Below, piece after piece: positions 42,970-52,266 of a DNA stretch of 64,000 nt. The first letter of the stretch is position 1, and every line of letters starts with the position of its first letter. Origin of the DNA: Selenomonadaceae bacterium (GTDB lineage: Bacteria > Bacillota > Negativicutes > Selenomonadales > Selenomonadaceae); assembly GCA_017515635.1 (NCBI GenBank), contig JAFWFO010000044.1, forward strand, positions 1 to 64,000, given 5' to 3'. The notes under the pieces were generated by a model that searched no databases, was not told the DNA's origin, and saw nothing but the letters and a program-made list of their open reading frames with translations. Position numbers and translations under genes: made by a program.

Positions 42970-44124
42970 ATGTTTAAGTTCAGTAACTCGACTGCCGTTT
43001 GTCCGCACTGTCTGCGAAAACTCAAATTGAGCAGCTTGAAATTTTTTTGCGTGCCCGACGAAGATCATCGCCACGAAGTAAGTTTGTCTTTCGTCGACAG
43101 ATTTAAAAATCGTCTGCCCGTGTGCAGAAATGCTTTTTGTCAAGATAAAGGCTTGACGATTCGCGAGGCGGCTTGTCGTTACTGCGGAGAAAATCTTCCG
43201 CCGCAAATTTTGTTTCACGATAAATTTTTGAGTTTTTGCGCAGTCGGCGTGGCGGGCGCGGGCAAGTCGAGTTACCTGACGACACTGTTGCACGAGCTGA
43301 AATATTCGGGCTTGCCGTGGGTTTTGCAAGCAATGAACGTTGAGACAACGCAACGGGCGCAGGAAAACGAACAGAACGTTTACGAAGAACGGCACTGCTT
43401 GAAGGGCACGGAAGCCGGCGTGTCACCGAAGCCGCAACTGTGGACTATACTGGACAATTCCGTCAAGGGCAACAAAATTCCAACGTATGCGCTGACGATT
43501 TACGACGGCGCGGGCGAAGATTGCGAACATATAGATTACACGCCGCTTGATTCAAAAATCAGCCGCTACATTTCCGGTGCGAGAATGCTGTTGATTATGT
43601 TCGATCCGCTTTTGTTGTCGAGTGTGCGCAGTGAAATTCCTTTTGAAACTCTCAACGCGTCAATGGCGACCGAACGTCAAACCAGTGCGCCCGCGAACAT
43701 GGTCAGCATGGTGAATTCGTTGGCAAATTACATTCGCCGAAATTGCAACATTCCGCCCGGCAAAAGAATCGACAGCCGCGCCGCCGTCGTCATCACGAAA
43801 CTTGACGCACTGCACGAAATGATTAACGGGTTCAGTTCCGGTTCAACGATTTTGAAGGAAAGTCCGCACGTTTCAAACCGCGCCTTTGTCGAATCCGATA
43901 GCAAGATGGTTGACTTGGAAATTCGCGACTGGCTCACCCGTCAAGGCGAAACGGCTTTTCTCAATGCCATTGACGCCAACTTTCAAAGTGTGCGCGTTTT
44001 CGGCGTGTCAAGTTTCGGCAGGCCGCCCGACTTGCACAAACGTCTTGCAAAAGTTCATCCGCATCGCGTGCTTGATCCACTCATGTGGATGCTTGCGGGC
44101 GAAGGCGTCATCCCGACGATTTGA
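42970..44124 (+). CDS. Zinc-ribbon P-loop GTPase (TRAFAC double-GTPase-like)
   Basis: The 384-residue product starts with zinc-ribbon cysteines (CPHC near 11, CRNAFC near 52, CRYCG near 69). A P-loop NTPase domain follows: Walker A GVAGAGKSSYLTTLL near 92, the G3-like YDGAGEDCEHIDY near 177 and the G4-like VITKLDALHEM near 273. The TKxD motif and DGxGE pattern point to a TRAFAC GTPase of the kind called double-GTPase (DO-GTPase) in domain databases. GGAGG lies 7 bases before the ATG. It is the fourth gene of the Hsp70 operon. The zinc ribbon may dock on the matching ribbons of the J-like protein; that is inference. Confidence 0.75.
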   Translation: MFKFSNSTAVCPHCLRKLKLSSLKFFCVPDEDHRHEVSLSFVDRFKNRLPVCRNAFCQDKGLTIREAACRYCGENLPPQILFHDKFLSFCAVGVAGAGKSSYLTTLLHELKYSGLPWVLQAMNVETTQRAQENEQNVYEERHCLKGTEAGVSPKPQLWTILDNSVKGNKIPTYALTIYDGAGEDCEHIDYTPLDSKISRYISGARMLLIMFDPLLLSSVRSEIPFETLNASMATERQTSAPANMVSMVNSLANYIRRNCNIPPGKRIDSRAAVVITKLDALHEMINGFSSGSTILKESPHVSNRAFVESDSKMVDLEIRDWLTRQGETAFLNAIDANFQSVRVFGVSSFGRPPDLHKRLAKVHPHRVLDPLMWMLAGEGVIPTI

Positions 44125-44148
44125 CGAACTTGGAAGGAGGTTACGACT

Positions 44149-44778
44149 GTGCTCGAAAAGGACGTTAAAGATTTACTTAAACCGATTCACGCGACAGTTG
44201 AAAGACTCGTGCCGACCAATCGATCGCTGATGAATTTCGTCAACGAAAAAGCACTCGGCAAAGGTACGAAACGTTCGCTGTATAAAGTCAAATTCATCGA
44301 TAAAGCCGAACGTAGCAGTTATCAACTGGCGAATGTCACGCTTACCGAATTCGATAGGCATTTGTCGACGTTGAAAATCAGCGAAGAAGAAGCGGAATTA
44401 ATCCGACAGCAGGCGCACATGTTAATCGAGGACGCCAAAGCTCAAATCGGCAAAGTTTATGGCGACGTGCGCCGTTACGTCGTGACCAGCGAATTGCGCG
44501 AAGGTTGCCTGAAAGAACATTTCCGCAAAATCCCCAATATGAGCGAGGCACAAAACGAAGCCTTGTCGAAGGAAATTTTTTCCATGGCGATTGCTGAAGC
44601 CAACAAGAGCGAAGGTAAAAACCTTGACAACGTCGAAGCGGAATTCGAGAAAATAAATTACATTGCCATTGCACTTTTCAATATCGCCGCCGCAATTTCC
44701 ACGCCCGACGCAAAAGTCAACAAGCCCGTCGAACAAAAACCTGCGCCAAAAAAATCGTTCCTGGATAGATTTTTCTGA
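44149..44778 (+). CDS. Helical protein of unknown function in the Hsp70 operon
   Basis: The 209-residue product starts at GTG 44149 behind AAGGAGG. It is predicted helical throughout: EKDVKDLLKPIHATVERLVP at the start, then SEEEAELIRQQAHMLIEDAK near 85, and MSEAQNEALSKEIFSMAIAE near 130. A proline/lysine-rich tail ends in SFLDRFF, a possible docking peptide. No signal peptide, cysteine cluster or known motif is visible. I do not recognise the family. Its place 24 bases after the GTPase gene suggests that it works with it. Confidence 0.65.
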   Translation: MLEKDVKDLLKPIHATVERLVPTNRSLMNFVNEKALGKGTKRSLYKVKFIDKAERSSYQLANVTLTEFDRHLSTLKISEEEAELIRQQAHMLIEDAKAQIGKVYGDVRRYVVTSELREGCLKEHFRKIPNMSEAQNEALSKEIFSMAIAEANKSEGKNLDNVEAEFEKINYIAIALFNIAAAISTPDAKVNKPVEQKPAPKKSFLDRFF

Positions 44779-44791
44779 GGAGGCGACACGC

Positions 44792-45382
44792 TTGAAAAAA
44801 TTTTTGTTCGCACTTATCGCCTTGCTTTTCGTGACGACGCAAGTTTCGGCGGCTCAAGCTCCCGTGCGAATTGCCGTCTTGCCGATAATTTTCCGCAATG
44901 CAATGCCGGACGAAGATACCTGCGCGGAACTCGAAGTTAAAATTGCGCGGGCAACGCACATTCCGCTTAATGACACGCTCAAAGTCGCCGAATACATTTC
45001 GCCCGCCGTAAGCTCAAAAATTTTGGCGGAAATGTGGAAGTCCATGCGCTCCGCCAACAAGAAAGCGAAAATTCAAGACGCAATGCGCCCGCTTGCCGAA
45101 GATATTGACGCGGATATAATCGTCTGCCCGATTTTGCTGAGCTACAATCAAAATTACAGCGGAGCATTCACGTCAGACGAAACTTATTTGAGCAGTCAAG
45201 TTCGCGCAGAGCTGATTGTTTACGACAGGCGAACAGACAACCTCGTCGACAAAAAATTTTCGCGCATGTATCATGACATGATGAGCGGATTCGGCACGGC
45301 GTCTTTCCTCGCGAAAGAATGTTTCGACAGATTGATTGAAGAAACGAAACTGCGACAAACGATTTTCGCAATCGGGAAATAA
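44792..45382 (+). CDS. Small secreted protein closing the Hsp70 operon
   Basis: The 196-residue product has a signal peptide (KKFLFALIALLFVTTQVSAAQA, cut near residue 21) and then PVRIAVLPIIFRNAMPDEDT. The remaining mature sequence includes KVAEYISPAVSSKILAEMWK, DADIIVCPILLSYNQNYSGA and RAELIVYDRRTDNLVDKKFS. The pattern of a beta strand RIAVLP, helices and a late strand resembles the fold of CsgG- or TolB-N-like periplasmic proteins, but I cannot assign it. There is no lipobox. TTG 44792 has GAGGAGG upstream. A dual terminator follows, so it is the last gene of the unit. Confidence 0.7.
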   Translation: MKKFLFALIALLFVTTQVSAAQAPVRIAVLPIIFRNAMPDEDTCAELEVKIARATHIPLNDTLKVAEYISPAVSSKILAEMWKSMRSANKKAKIQDAMRPLAEDIDADIIVCPILLSYNQNYSGAFTSDETYLSSQVRAELIVYDRRTDNLVDKKFSRMYHDMMSGFGTASFLAKECFDRLIEETKLRQTIFAIGK

Positions 45383-45415
45383 AATAACCGCGCTCCTCGA
45401 TTGTTTTTCCGATAC

Positions 45416-45482
45416 AAAAAAAGCACCTTCCAATTTTGAAAGGTGCTTTTTGCTTACAGTCTGCCGTCGACGTGTCGAGGCT
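45416..45482. terminator. Dual-hairpin bidirectional terminator element, copy 2
   Basis: AAGCACCTT and AAGGTGCTT arms, extended by CAA/TTG, form a long hairpin flanked by A and T runs on both sides. A second GTCGAC-type hairpin follows. It separates the convergent Hsp70 operon and pckA. It is nearly the same as 21388-21455. Confidence 0.85.
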
Positions 45483-45530
45483 GATTTTTTTGTTCAGGCG
45501 ACGAAAAATTTTTCCGCCGCAAAAAATTTC

Positions 45531-47147
45531 TTAAAGTTTCGGACCTGCCGCAACGAGAGCTTTGCCGGCTTCGTTGTATTCGTATTTCTTGAAGTTCTTG
45601 ATAAAGCGGCTCGCCAAATCTTGAGCTTTTTTGTCCCATTCGGTCGGATCGGCGTAAGTGTTGCGCGGGTCGAGAATATTTGTCGCGACGCCTTCGAGTT
45701 CGGTCGGAACTTCGAGATCGAAGATGGCAATTTTTTTCGTCGGAGCAGTTTTGATTGCGCCGCCGAGAATCGCGTCGATAATGCCGCGAGTGTCTTTAAT
45801 CGAAATGCGTTTGCCGGTGCCGTTCCAGCCGGTGTTGACGAGATAAGCTTTCGCGCCGGATTTTTCCATGCGTTTGACAAGTTCTTCAGCGTATTTGGTC
45901 GGGTGCAGTTCGAGGAAGGCTTGACCGAAGCACGCGGAGAAAGTCGGGGTCGGTTCGGTGATGCCGCGTTCCGTGCCCGCCAATTTCGCAGTGAAGCCGC
46001 TGAGGAAATAATATTTGCATTGTTCGCTCGTCAAAATCGAAACGGGCGGCAACACGCCGAATGCGTCCGCGCTGAGGAAGATGACGGACTGCGCTGCGGG
46101 GCCGTGGCTGTCGGGGCGAACGATGTTTTTGATGTGGTAAATCGGATAGCTGACGCGGGTGTTTTCCGTGACGGATTTGTCTGCGAAATCGATTTTGCCG
46201 TCTTTGTCGACGGTGACATTTTCAAGCAGTGCATCGCGACGAATTGCGTTGTAAATGTCGGGTTCAGATTCTTTGTCGAGGTTGATAACTTTCGCGTAGC
46301 AACCGCCCTCAAAGTTGAAGACGCCTTGGTCGTCCCAGCCGTGTTCGTCGTCGCCGATAAGCAAACGTTTCGGGTCGGTCGACAGCGTGGTTTTGCCCGT
46401 GCCGCTCAAGCCGAAGAAAATCGCAGTGTTTTCGCCGTTCTTGTCGGTGTTCGCGGAGCAGTGCATTGCGGCAATGCCTTTCAGCGGCAGGAAATAATTC
46501 ATCATGCTGAAGAGACCTTTTTTCATTTCGCCGCCGTACCAGGTGTTGAGAATGACTTGTTCTTTATCGGTGATGTTGAAGACCGTCGCCGTTTCGGAAT
46601 TCAAGCCGAGTTCTTTCCAGTTGGTGACTTTCGCTTTCGACGCGTTGAAGACGACGAAATCAGGTTCCTGGTCGAATTCTTCTTGCGTTTTCGGGCGAAT
46701 GAACATATTCGTCACGAAATGAGCCTGCCACGCAACTTCCATGATGAAACGAATCTTCATGCGGGTATCTTTGTGCGTGCCGCAGAAGCCGTCAACGACG
46801 AAAAGACGCTTGCCGGAAAGTTCTTCAACCGCGAGCTTTTTGAGAGCTTTCCACGATTCGACGGAGCATTTTTTGTTGTCGTTGGGATATTCGGGCGTCG
46901 TCCACCAAATTTCGCCGGGCGCGCCTTCTTTGGTCGTGTCGTCGTAAACAATGAATTTGTCTTTGGGCGAACGACCGGTGTAAATGCCGGTCATAACGTT
47001 GATTGCGCCGAGTTCGGTTTCTTGGCCAACGTCGAAGCCTTCGAGATCGGGTTTGGTCTCTTCGTTGAAAAGAACTTCATAAGTCGGGTTGTAAAGCACT
47101 TCGGTTGCGCCGGTGATGCCGTACTTCGTCAAATCCATCATTGCCAT
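45531..47147 (-). CDS. pckA: Phosphoenolpyruvate carboxykinase (ATP)
   Basis: PckA interconverts oxaloacetate plus ATP with phosphoenolpyruvate, CO2 and ADP. In succinate or propionate fermenters it often runs in the carboxylating, ATP-forming direction. The 538-residue product has the PEPCK signatures: [14 protein letters not shown] near 65, [20 protein letters not shown] near 215, the kinase-1a loop [13 protein letters not shown] near 240, and [19 protein letters not shown] near 260. ATG 47147 has GGAGG 8 bases before it. It has its own promoter and faces the Hsp70 operon. Confidence 0.97.
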   Translation of the reverse strand: MAMMDLTKYGITGATEVLYNPTYEVLFNEETKPDLEGFDVGQETELGAINVMTGIYTGRSPKDKFIVYDDTTKEGAPGEIWWTTPEYPNDNKKCSVESWKALKKLAVEELSGKRLFVVDGFCGTHKDTRMKIRFIMEVAWQAHFVTNMFIRPKTQEEFDQEPDFVVFNASKAKVTNWKELGLNSETATVFNITDKEQVILNTWYGGEMKKGLFSMMNYFLPLKGIAAMHCSANTDKNGENTAIFFGLSGTGKTTLSTDPKRLLIGDDEHGWDDQGVFNFEGGCYAKVINLDKESEPDIYNAIRRDALLENVTVDKDGKIDFADKSVTENTRVSYPIYHIKNIVRPDSHGPAAQSVIFLSADAFGVLPPVSILTSEQCKYYFLSGFTAKLAGTERGITEPTPTFSACFGQAFLELHPTKYAEELVKRMEKSGAKAYLVNTGWNGTGKRISIKDTRGIIDAILGGAIKTAPTKKIAIFDLEVPTELEGVATNILDPRNTYADPTEWDKKAQDLASRFIKNFKKYEYNEAGKALVAAGPKL

Positions 47148-47190
47148 AATCTCTACCTCCAATAAAATTACACGCTGAAAAACTTTTGAC

Positions 47191-47219
47191 AGTGTAGCAA
47201 ATTCGCCCGTCGTTGTCAA
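47191..47219 (-). promoter_or_regulatory. Sigma-A-type promoter for pckA
   Basis: On the minus strand a perfect TTGACA (47214-47219), a 17-base spacer and TACACT (47191-47196) lie 44 bases before the pckA ATG. Confidence 0.75.
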
Positions 47220-47379
47220 AAAGTTTCGCCGGCTTCTATCGCCTTCATGAAAAATTTCCCCTCCGCCGTCTCTCGCGAGTTGTAGCGGCTTGCGTCGTGG
47301 CAAGTTGCTTGCTCTGCTTTGGGGTGTTGCAGGTAAAGTTGTTACATGCAACGTTGCAAACTGTTAAAAAACGGCAAAG

Positions 47380-47415
47380 TAAAACGGCAAGACTGATTAA
47401 AAATGTCTTACCGTT
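47380..47415 (-). terminator. Terminator after tRNA-Arg
   Basis: On the minus strand AACGGTAAGAC and GTCTTGCCGTT form an 11-base stem with one G-U, then TTTTAC. It lies 12 bases past the CCA end of the tRNA. Confidence 0.75.
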
Positions 47416-47427
47416 ATTGATTTCATA

Positions 47428-47504
<77 letters not shown>

Positions 47505-47524
47505 AAATTTTTTTACCGCGCTGA

Positions 47525-47553
47525 ATTATACAGGCGCAAAATTTTTTTGTCAA
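47525..47553 (-). promoter_or_regulatory. Full-consensus promoter for tRNA-Arg
   Basis: On the minus strand TTGACA (47548-47553), a 17-base spacer and TATAAT (47525-47530), both perfect matches to the sigma-A consensus, lie 20 bases before the tRNA. Confidence 0.85.
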
Positions 47554-47588
47554 CGTTCAAACGAGCAAATCATTTTCGCGGCAACGTT

Positions 47589-48764
47589 TCACAGGTCAAG
47601 CGCAAGAATTTTTTCCGTGATTTCGTCGAGCTGTTGAACTGTCGGGAGATTTGCGACGCGGATTTTGTCCAGAATAATTTCGCAGCCCGCCGCCTTGAGT
47701 TCGTCTTCAACCAAGCCGATACTTTGTCCGCCCCAACCGTAACTGCCGAACGCAAAAGCCTTGTGATTGACGGGACGCAAGCCCTTCAGGTAGCACAGGA
47801 ACGCGGCGATTGTCGGCATCATTTGATTGTTAATCGTGGGCGAACCGACTGCCAAATATTTGCTCGTGAAAATGTCCGTGATAATGTCGCTGAGCGGCGT
47901 GGCTTTGATGTCGTAAAACGCGGCGGAAATTTTTCTTTTCGCAAAAGCTTCGGTTATCGTGCGCGCAAGAATTTCCGTCGAATGCCACATTGAATCGAAG
48001 ACGACAACCGCACGTTCGGTGACTTCGCCCGCGCTCCATTTTTTGTAGCAGTCAAGAATTTTGTCGATGTGCGTGCGCCAAATGACGCCGTGCCCCGTCG
48101 CGATTAATTTAATTTCCAAGCCGCCCAAAGCTTTTAACGCGGTCTGCGCCTGCTTGCCGAACGGCATCAAAATGTTCGCGTAATATTTTTTCGCCTCTAA
48201 TAAAATCGTGTCCAAATCGTTTTCGTCGTCGAAGCGCAGGGAAGTCGCCAAATGTTCGCCGAACGCGTCATTGCTGAACAAAATTTTTTCTTCGGGGCAG
48301 TAAGTGACCATCGAATCCGGCCAATGCAACATAGGCGTCGGGAAAAATTTCAGCGTGCGTTTGCCCAGTGAAATTTCGTCGCCGGCTTTGACGGGTTTGT
48401 AATTCAAGTCGCCGTAACGATTCGTCAAGCCCTTCAAGCCGTTGGGGTTCGTCGTGATAATCTGCGCGTTCGGAGCAAGTGCCGCAATTTTTTTCAGCGC
48501 GCCGCTGTGATCCGGCTCGACGTGGCTTGAAACGATAATGTCAATTTTCGACGGCTCGACGACGGAAGAAATTCTTGAAATCAATTCGTCCGCAAAATTA
48601 ATTTTCGCCGTGTCAATCAGCGCAATTTTTTCGTCAAGAATCAAATAAGCGTTGTAGCTTGAGCCGCGTGAAGTTTCGTAGCCGTGAAAATTTCGCATCG
48701 ACCAATCGACCGCGCCGACCCAAAAAATATTTTCGCTGACTTCAATCGCCTTGCAGTTGTTCAT
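47589..48764 (-). CDS. fprA: Flavodiiron protein (FprA-type A flavoprotein)
   Basis: Flavodiiron proteins reduce oxygen to water or nitric oxide to nitrous oxide in anaerobes. The 391-residue product has a metallo-beta-lactamase-like domain with the di-iron ligands HVEPDH (81-86), a histidine in MLHWPDSM near 145, an acidic NDAFGEH near 165, and ATGHGVIWR near 225. A flavodoxin domain with VVFDSMWHSTEILARTI near 255 and VGSPTINNQMMPTI near 305 binds FMN. There is no rubredoxin or flavin-reductase extension. GGGAGG lies before ATG 48764. Its promoter overlaps that of prfC. Confidence 0.93.
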   Translation of the reverse strand: MNNCKAIEVSENIFWVGAVDWSMRNFHGYETSRGSSYNAYLILDEKIALIDTAKINFADELISRISSVVEPSKIDIIVSSHVEPDHSGALKKIAALAPNAQIITTNPNGLKGLTNRYGDLNYKPVKAGDEISLGKRTLKFFPTPMLHWPDSMVTYCPEEKILFSNDAFGEHLATSLRFDDENDLDTILLEAKKYYANILMPFGKQAQTALKALGGLEIKLIATGHGVIWRTHIDKILDCYKKWSAGEVTERAVVVFDSMWHSTEILARTITEAFAKRKISAAFYDIKATPLSDIITDIFTSKYLAVGSPTINNQMMPTIAAFLCYLKGLRPVNHKAFAFGSYGWGGQSIGLVEDELKAAGCEIILDKIRVANLPTVQQLDEITEKILALDL

Positions 48765-48793
48765 TGAAAATTCCTCCCGAAAAATTTTCGTCA

Positions 48794-48844
48794 AGATTAA
48801 CACACAAAAAATTTTTTGGCAACGCGGCGGCTTTGGTGTACAAT
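48794..48844. promoter_or_regulatory. Overlapping divergent promoters of fprA and prfC
   Basis: Plus strand: TTGGCA (48816-48821), 17 bases, TACAAT (48839-48844) for prfC. Minus strand: TTGCCA (48817-48822), 17 bases, TAATCT (48794-48799) for fprA. The two -35 boxes share five base pairs, so the polymerases should compete for the same DNA. Confidence 0.6.
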
Positions 48845-48866
48845 GCCACAAAACCCGAAAGGAGCA

Positions 48867-50480
<1,614 letters not shown>

Positions 50481-50649
50481 GGCCGTCATGGATGACGGCC
50501 TCTGCCGACGCATTTGCGTGACGCAAATACCGTCGGCCAAATGGATTTTCAACAACCCAATTTCAACGCGAATACTCATTCATCGCCCGCCGCGTAGGCG
50601 TGCCTTTTCTTTTTGTTACTTTTTCTTTGGGCAAGCAAAGAAAAAGTAA
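50481..50649 (+). repeat. Three-hairpin dispersed repeat, copy 2
   Basis: The 334-base gap after prfC holds, immediately after its stop, the same 20-base palindrome as at 944-963. A second hairpin (50504-50537, arms GCCGACG/CGTCGGC, inner ATTTGCG/CGCAAAT) follows. The third has perfect 14-base arms at 50616-50629 and 50636-50649 around GGCAAG. Arm sequences differ from copy 1 by paired changes. The remaining 50650-50740 shows no further feature. Confidence 0.75.
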
Positions 50650-50743
50650 ATTCAAAAACTCAAATTCACGAGCAAGCCGAATCGAAGCGACGCGCAACAG
50701 TCAACCGCACAATCGCCGCCTGAACGCATGAAAAGTTTGCTTG

Positions 50744-50772
50744 TAGACAGCAAAAAAAATTTTGTGTATAAT
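50744..50772 (+). promoter_or_regulatory. Sigma-A-type promoter for the flagellar block
   Basis: TAGACA (50744-50749), a 17-base spacer with an A8 tract and a perfect TATAAT (50767-50772) lie 42 bases before the yvyF ATG. Confidence 0.75.
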
Positions 50773-50814
50773 CCCCGAAAAAGATTTGAAAAGAATTGAC
50801 GAGGTGTTTGACCT

Positions 50815-51231
50815 ATGGCGGCAAAACTCAGAAACTGCATAAGCTGTGGAAAAATTTTCTCCTCGCTCTATGGCGAAAAAATGTGCCCTTCCTGCAAAGA
50901 AGCACAAGATCGACTTGAAAATTCCGTTATCGATTATGTTCGCGCCAATCCCAAAACCAGAATGCCCGAAATCGTCAAAGAAACCGGCGCGACTGATTTG
51001 GTTATCCGTCGGCTCATGGAAGCAGGGCGTTTGGTCGGCGTAAATTTGAAGTATCCTTGCAAGAAATGCGGTAAAGATATTAATCGCGGACAATTCTGCG
51101 AGTCGTGCGCCAAAGAAATTGAAGCTGAAGTTCAAAATGTCTCGGATAAAGCGGCGGCGGCTCGTGCGGCGGCTGAACGCGGGCGCGGCATTCACTCGAA
51201 AGATTCGGGCGGGCGCGGTAAAGGCAAATGA
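50815..51231 (+). CDS. yvyF: Flagellar operon protein YvyF family
   Basis: The 138-residue product belongs to the family found at the head of late flagellar operons in Firmicutes. It has an N-terminal zinc ribbon (CISCGKIF...CPSCKEA, residues 8-30), a winged-helix-like middle (VIDYVRANPKTRMPEIVKET) and a second ribbon (CKKCGKD...CESCAKE, about 82-100). A basic low-complexity tail follows. The winged helix and position suggest a regulatory role, possibly on flagellar genes. GAGGTG lies 8 bases before the ATG. A terminator follows it, so flgM may depend on its own promoter. Confidence 0.85.
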   Translation: MAAKLRNCISCGKIFSSLYGEKMCPSCKEAQDRLENSVIDYVRANPKTRMPEIVKETGATDLVIRRLMEAGRLVGVNLKYPCKKCGKDINRGQFCESCAKEIEAEVQNVSDKAAAARAAAERGRGIHSKDSGGRGKGK

Positions 51232-51257
51232 ATCGGTTTGATAAAAACCGTTGCGAA

Positions 51258-51288
51258 GGGTGACTATTAAGTTGCCCGTTTTTTTTTT
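51258..51288 (+). terminator. Terminator between yvyF and flgM
   Basis: GGGTGAC and GTTGCCC pair with two G-U around TATTAA and are followed, after G, by a long T run (51279-51288). It overlaps the candidate sigma-28 promoter. Confidence 0.6.
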
Positions 51289-51294
51289 CGATAT
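51268..51294 (+). promoter_or_regulatory. Candidate sigma-28 (FliA/SigD) promoter for flgM
   Basis: TAAG (51268-51271), exactly 15 bases and TTCGATAT (51287-51294) match the SigD consensus TAAA-15-GCCGATAT at 3 of 4 and 6 of 8 positions. It lies 69 bases before the flgM ATG. FlgM under sigma-28 would make the known autoregulatory loop. The spacer is the T run of the overlapping terminator. Confidence 0.45.
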
Positions 51295-51363
51295 ATAGGC
51301 AAACACGGAAGAAATTATGAAAAAATTATTGCAGGGAACGCAGAACACAGGTGGTGAAAGGTC

Positions 51364-51645
51364 ATGTATGTAAACAACGTGAACGCGTCTGCAAATCTAT
51401 ATTCGTCCAATTTGGCGGCGACCAGATATGCAAACTCCGCGACTTCGGTTCGCGGCGTGCGAAAGAGCGATGAATTCACTCCTTCGGCCGAAGCTCAGAG
51501 TTTCAGTGAACTTTTAAACAAGCTCAAGAGCACTTCCGAAGTTCGTCAAGACAAAATCAGCGCATTGCAAGAACAAATTGCATCGGGACAATATTTCGTT
51601 TCGGCTGATTCTTTGGCGACAAGTCTTTTAACGAATCGTTTTTGA
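51364..51645 (+). CDS. flgM: Anti-sigma-28 factor FlgM
   Basis: FlgM holds sigma-28 inactive until the hook is complete and FlgM is exported. The 93-residue product has a disordered N-terminus and the family C-terminal segment: DEFTPSAEAQSFSELLNKLK, VRQDKISALQEQIASGQYFV and ADSLATSLL. The R-x-x-K-I-x-x-L-x-x-x-I-x-x-G-x-Y pattern is the sigma-binding helix pair. It lies 9 bases ahead of flgN. Confidence 0.9.
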   Translation: MYVNNVNASANLYSSNLAATRYANSATSVRGVRKSDEFTPSAEAQSFSELLNKLKSTSEVRQDKISALQEQIASGQYFVSADSLATSLLTNRF

Positions 51646-51654
51646 GGCGCGACC

Positions 51655-52140
51655 ATGTGGCAAAATTTAATTGATACGCTCGAAAAACTCGGCGAAGTTT
51701 ATGACAAGTTGGCAACGCTCGGCGAAAAAAAACGCTCGGCATTGGTAACAATAAACATGGAAGCTTTGGCGAAAGTGCTGGACGAAGAACAGTTGCTTGC
51801 GGCGAAAATTCAACGTCTTGAAAAGAAACGCGGCGAACTTTTGACGAATCTGTCGAAAGCGGATATAACCGTCAACGAGGCGACCAAAGCGAAAGATTTT
51901 TATCGTGCGGCACCGTCGTTGGCTATCGAAAAAAGATTGATTCAACTGCATGAACGTTTGGGCAGGAACGTCGACCGTACATTGAAAATCCGCGACAACA
52001 ATCAAATTCTTGCTCAATGCGCGTTGGACGCCGTGCAATCCCAGCTGAACAAAATCGGCGGTGCAACGGTTGAGCCGACTTACGGAAGCAAAGGCGGCGA
52101 CATTGTCACACACAAGAAAAATTTCGACTTCAAAGCGTGA
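51655..52140 (+). CDS. flgN: Flagellar export chaperone FlgN (first copy)
   Basis: FlgN guards the hook-filament junction proteins FlgK and FlgL and takes them to the export gate. The 161-residue product is helical, with LIDTLEKLGEVYDKLATLGE at the start, DEEQLLAAKIQRLEKKRGEL near 42 and NQILAQCALDAVQSQLNKIG near 120. This is the usual heptad pattern and length of FlgN. It lies between flgM and a second FlgN-like gene and upstream of flgK and flgL. Confidence 0.82.
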   Translation: MWQNLIDTLEKLGEVYDKLATLGEKKRSALVTINMEALAKVLDEEQLLAAKIQRLEKKRGELLTNLSKADITVNEATKAKDFYRAAPSLAIEKRLIQLHERLGRNVDRTLKIRDNNQILAQCALDAVQSQLNKIGGATVEPTYGSKGGDIVTHKKNFDFKA

Positions 52141-52239
52141 ATAGCTTATAGCTTTAAGCTTTAAGCTTTAAGCTTTTAGGTTTTAGGTTTTAGGTTTTAG
52201 CTAACCCCTGACACCTGACTCCTAACCCCTTTTTAGCTT
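52141..52239 (+). repeat. AGCTTTA and TTTTAGG 7-base repeats, locus 3
   Basis: The gap between the two FlgN-like genes starts with AGCTTTA units (period 7), passes into three TTTTAGG units (period 7) and ends with a CCCCTGACACCTGACTCCTA stretch. It breaks the otherwise tight spacing of the flagellar operon. Length differences between strains are likely. Confidence 0.75.
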
Positions 52240-52266
52240 TGAAATCACAAAACGGAGATTTTAAAC

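Noticed and set aside
45336..47165. 609-codon plus-strand frame opposite pckA
   Set aside because: pckA is certain on the other strand. The frame lacks any domain pattern and starts inside the preceding gene.
52141..52200. Short CRISPR array
   Set aside because: The units are contiguous 7-base repeats with no spacers.
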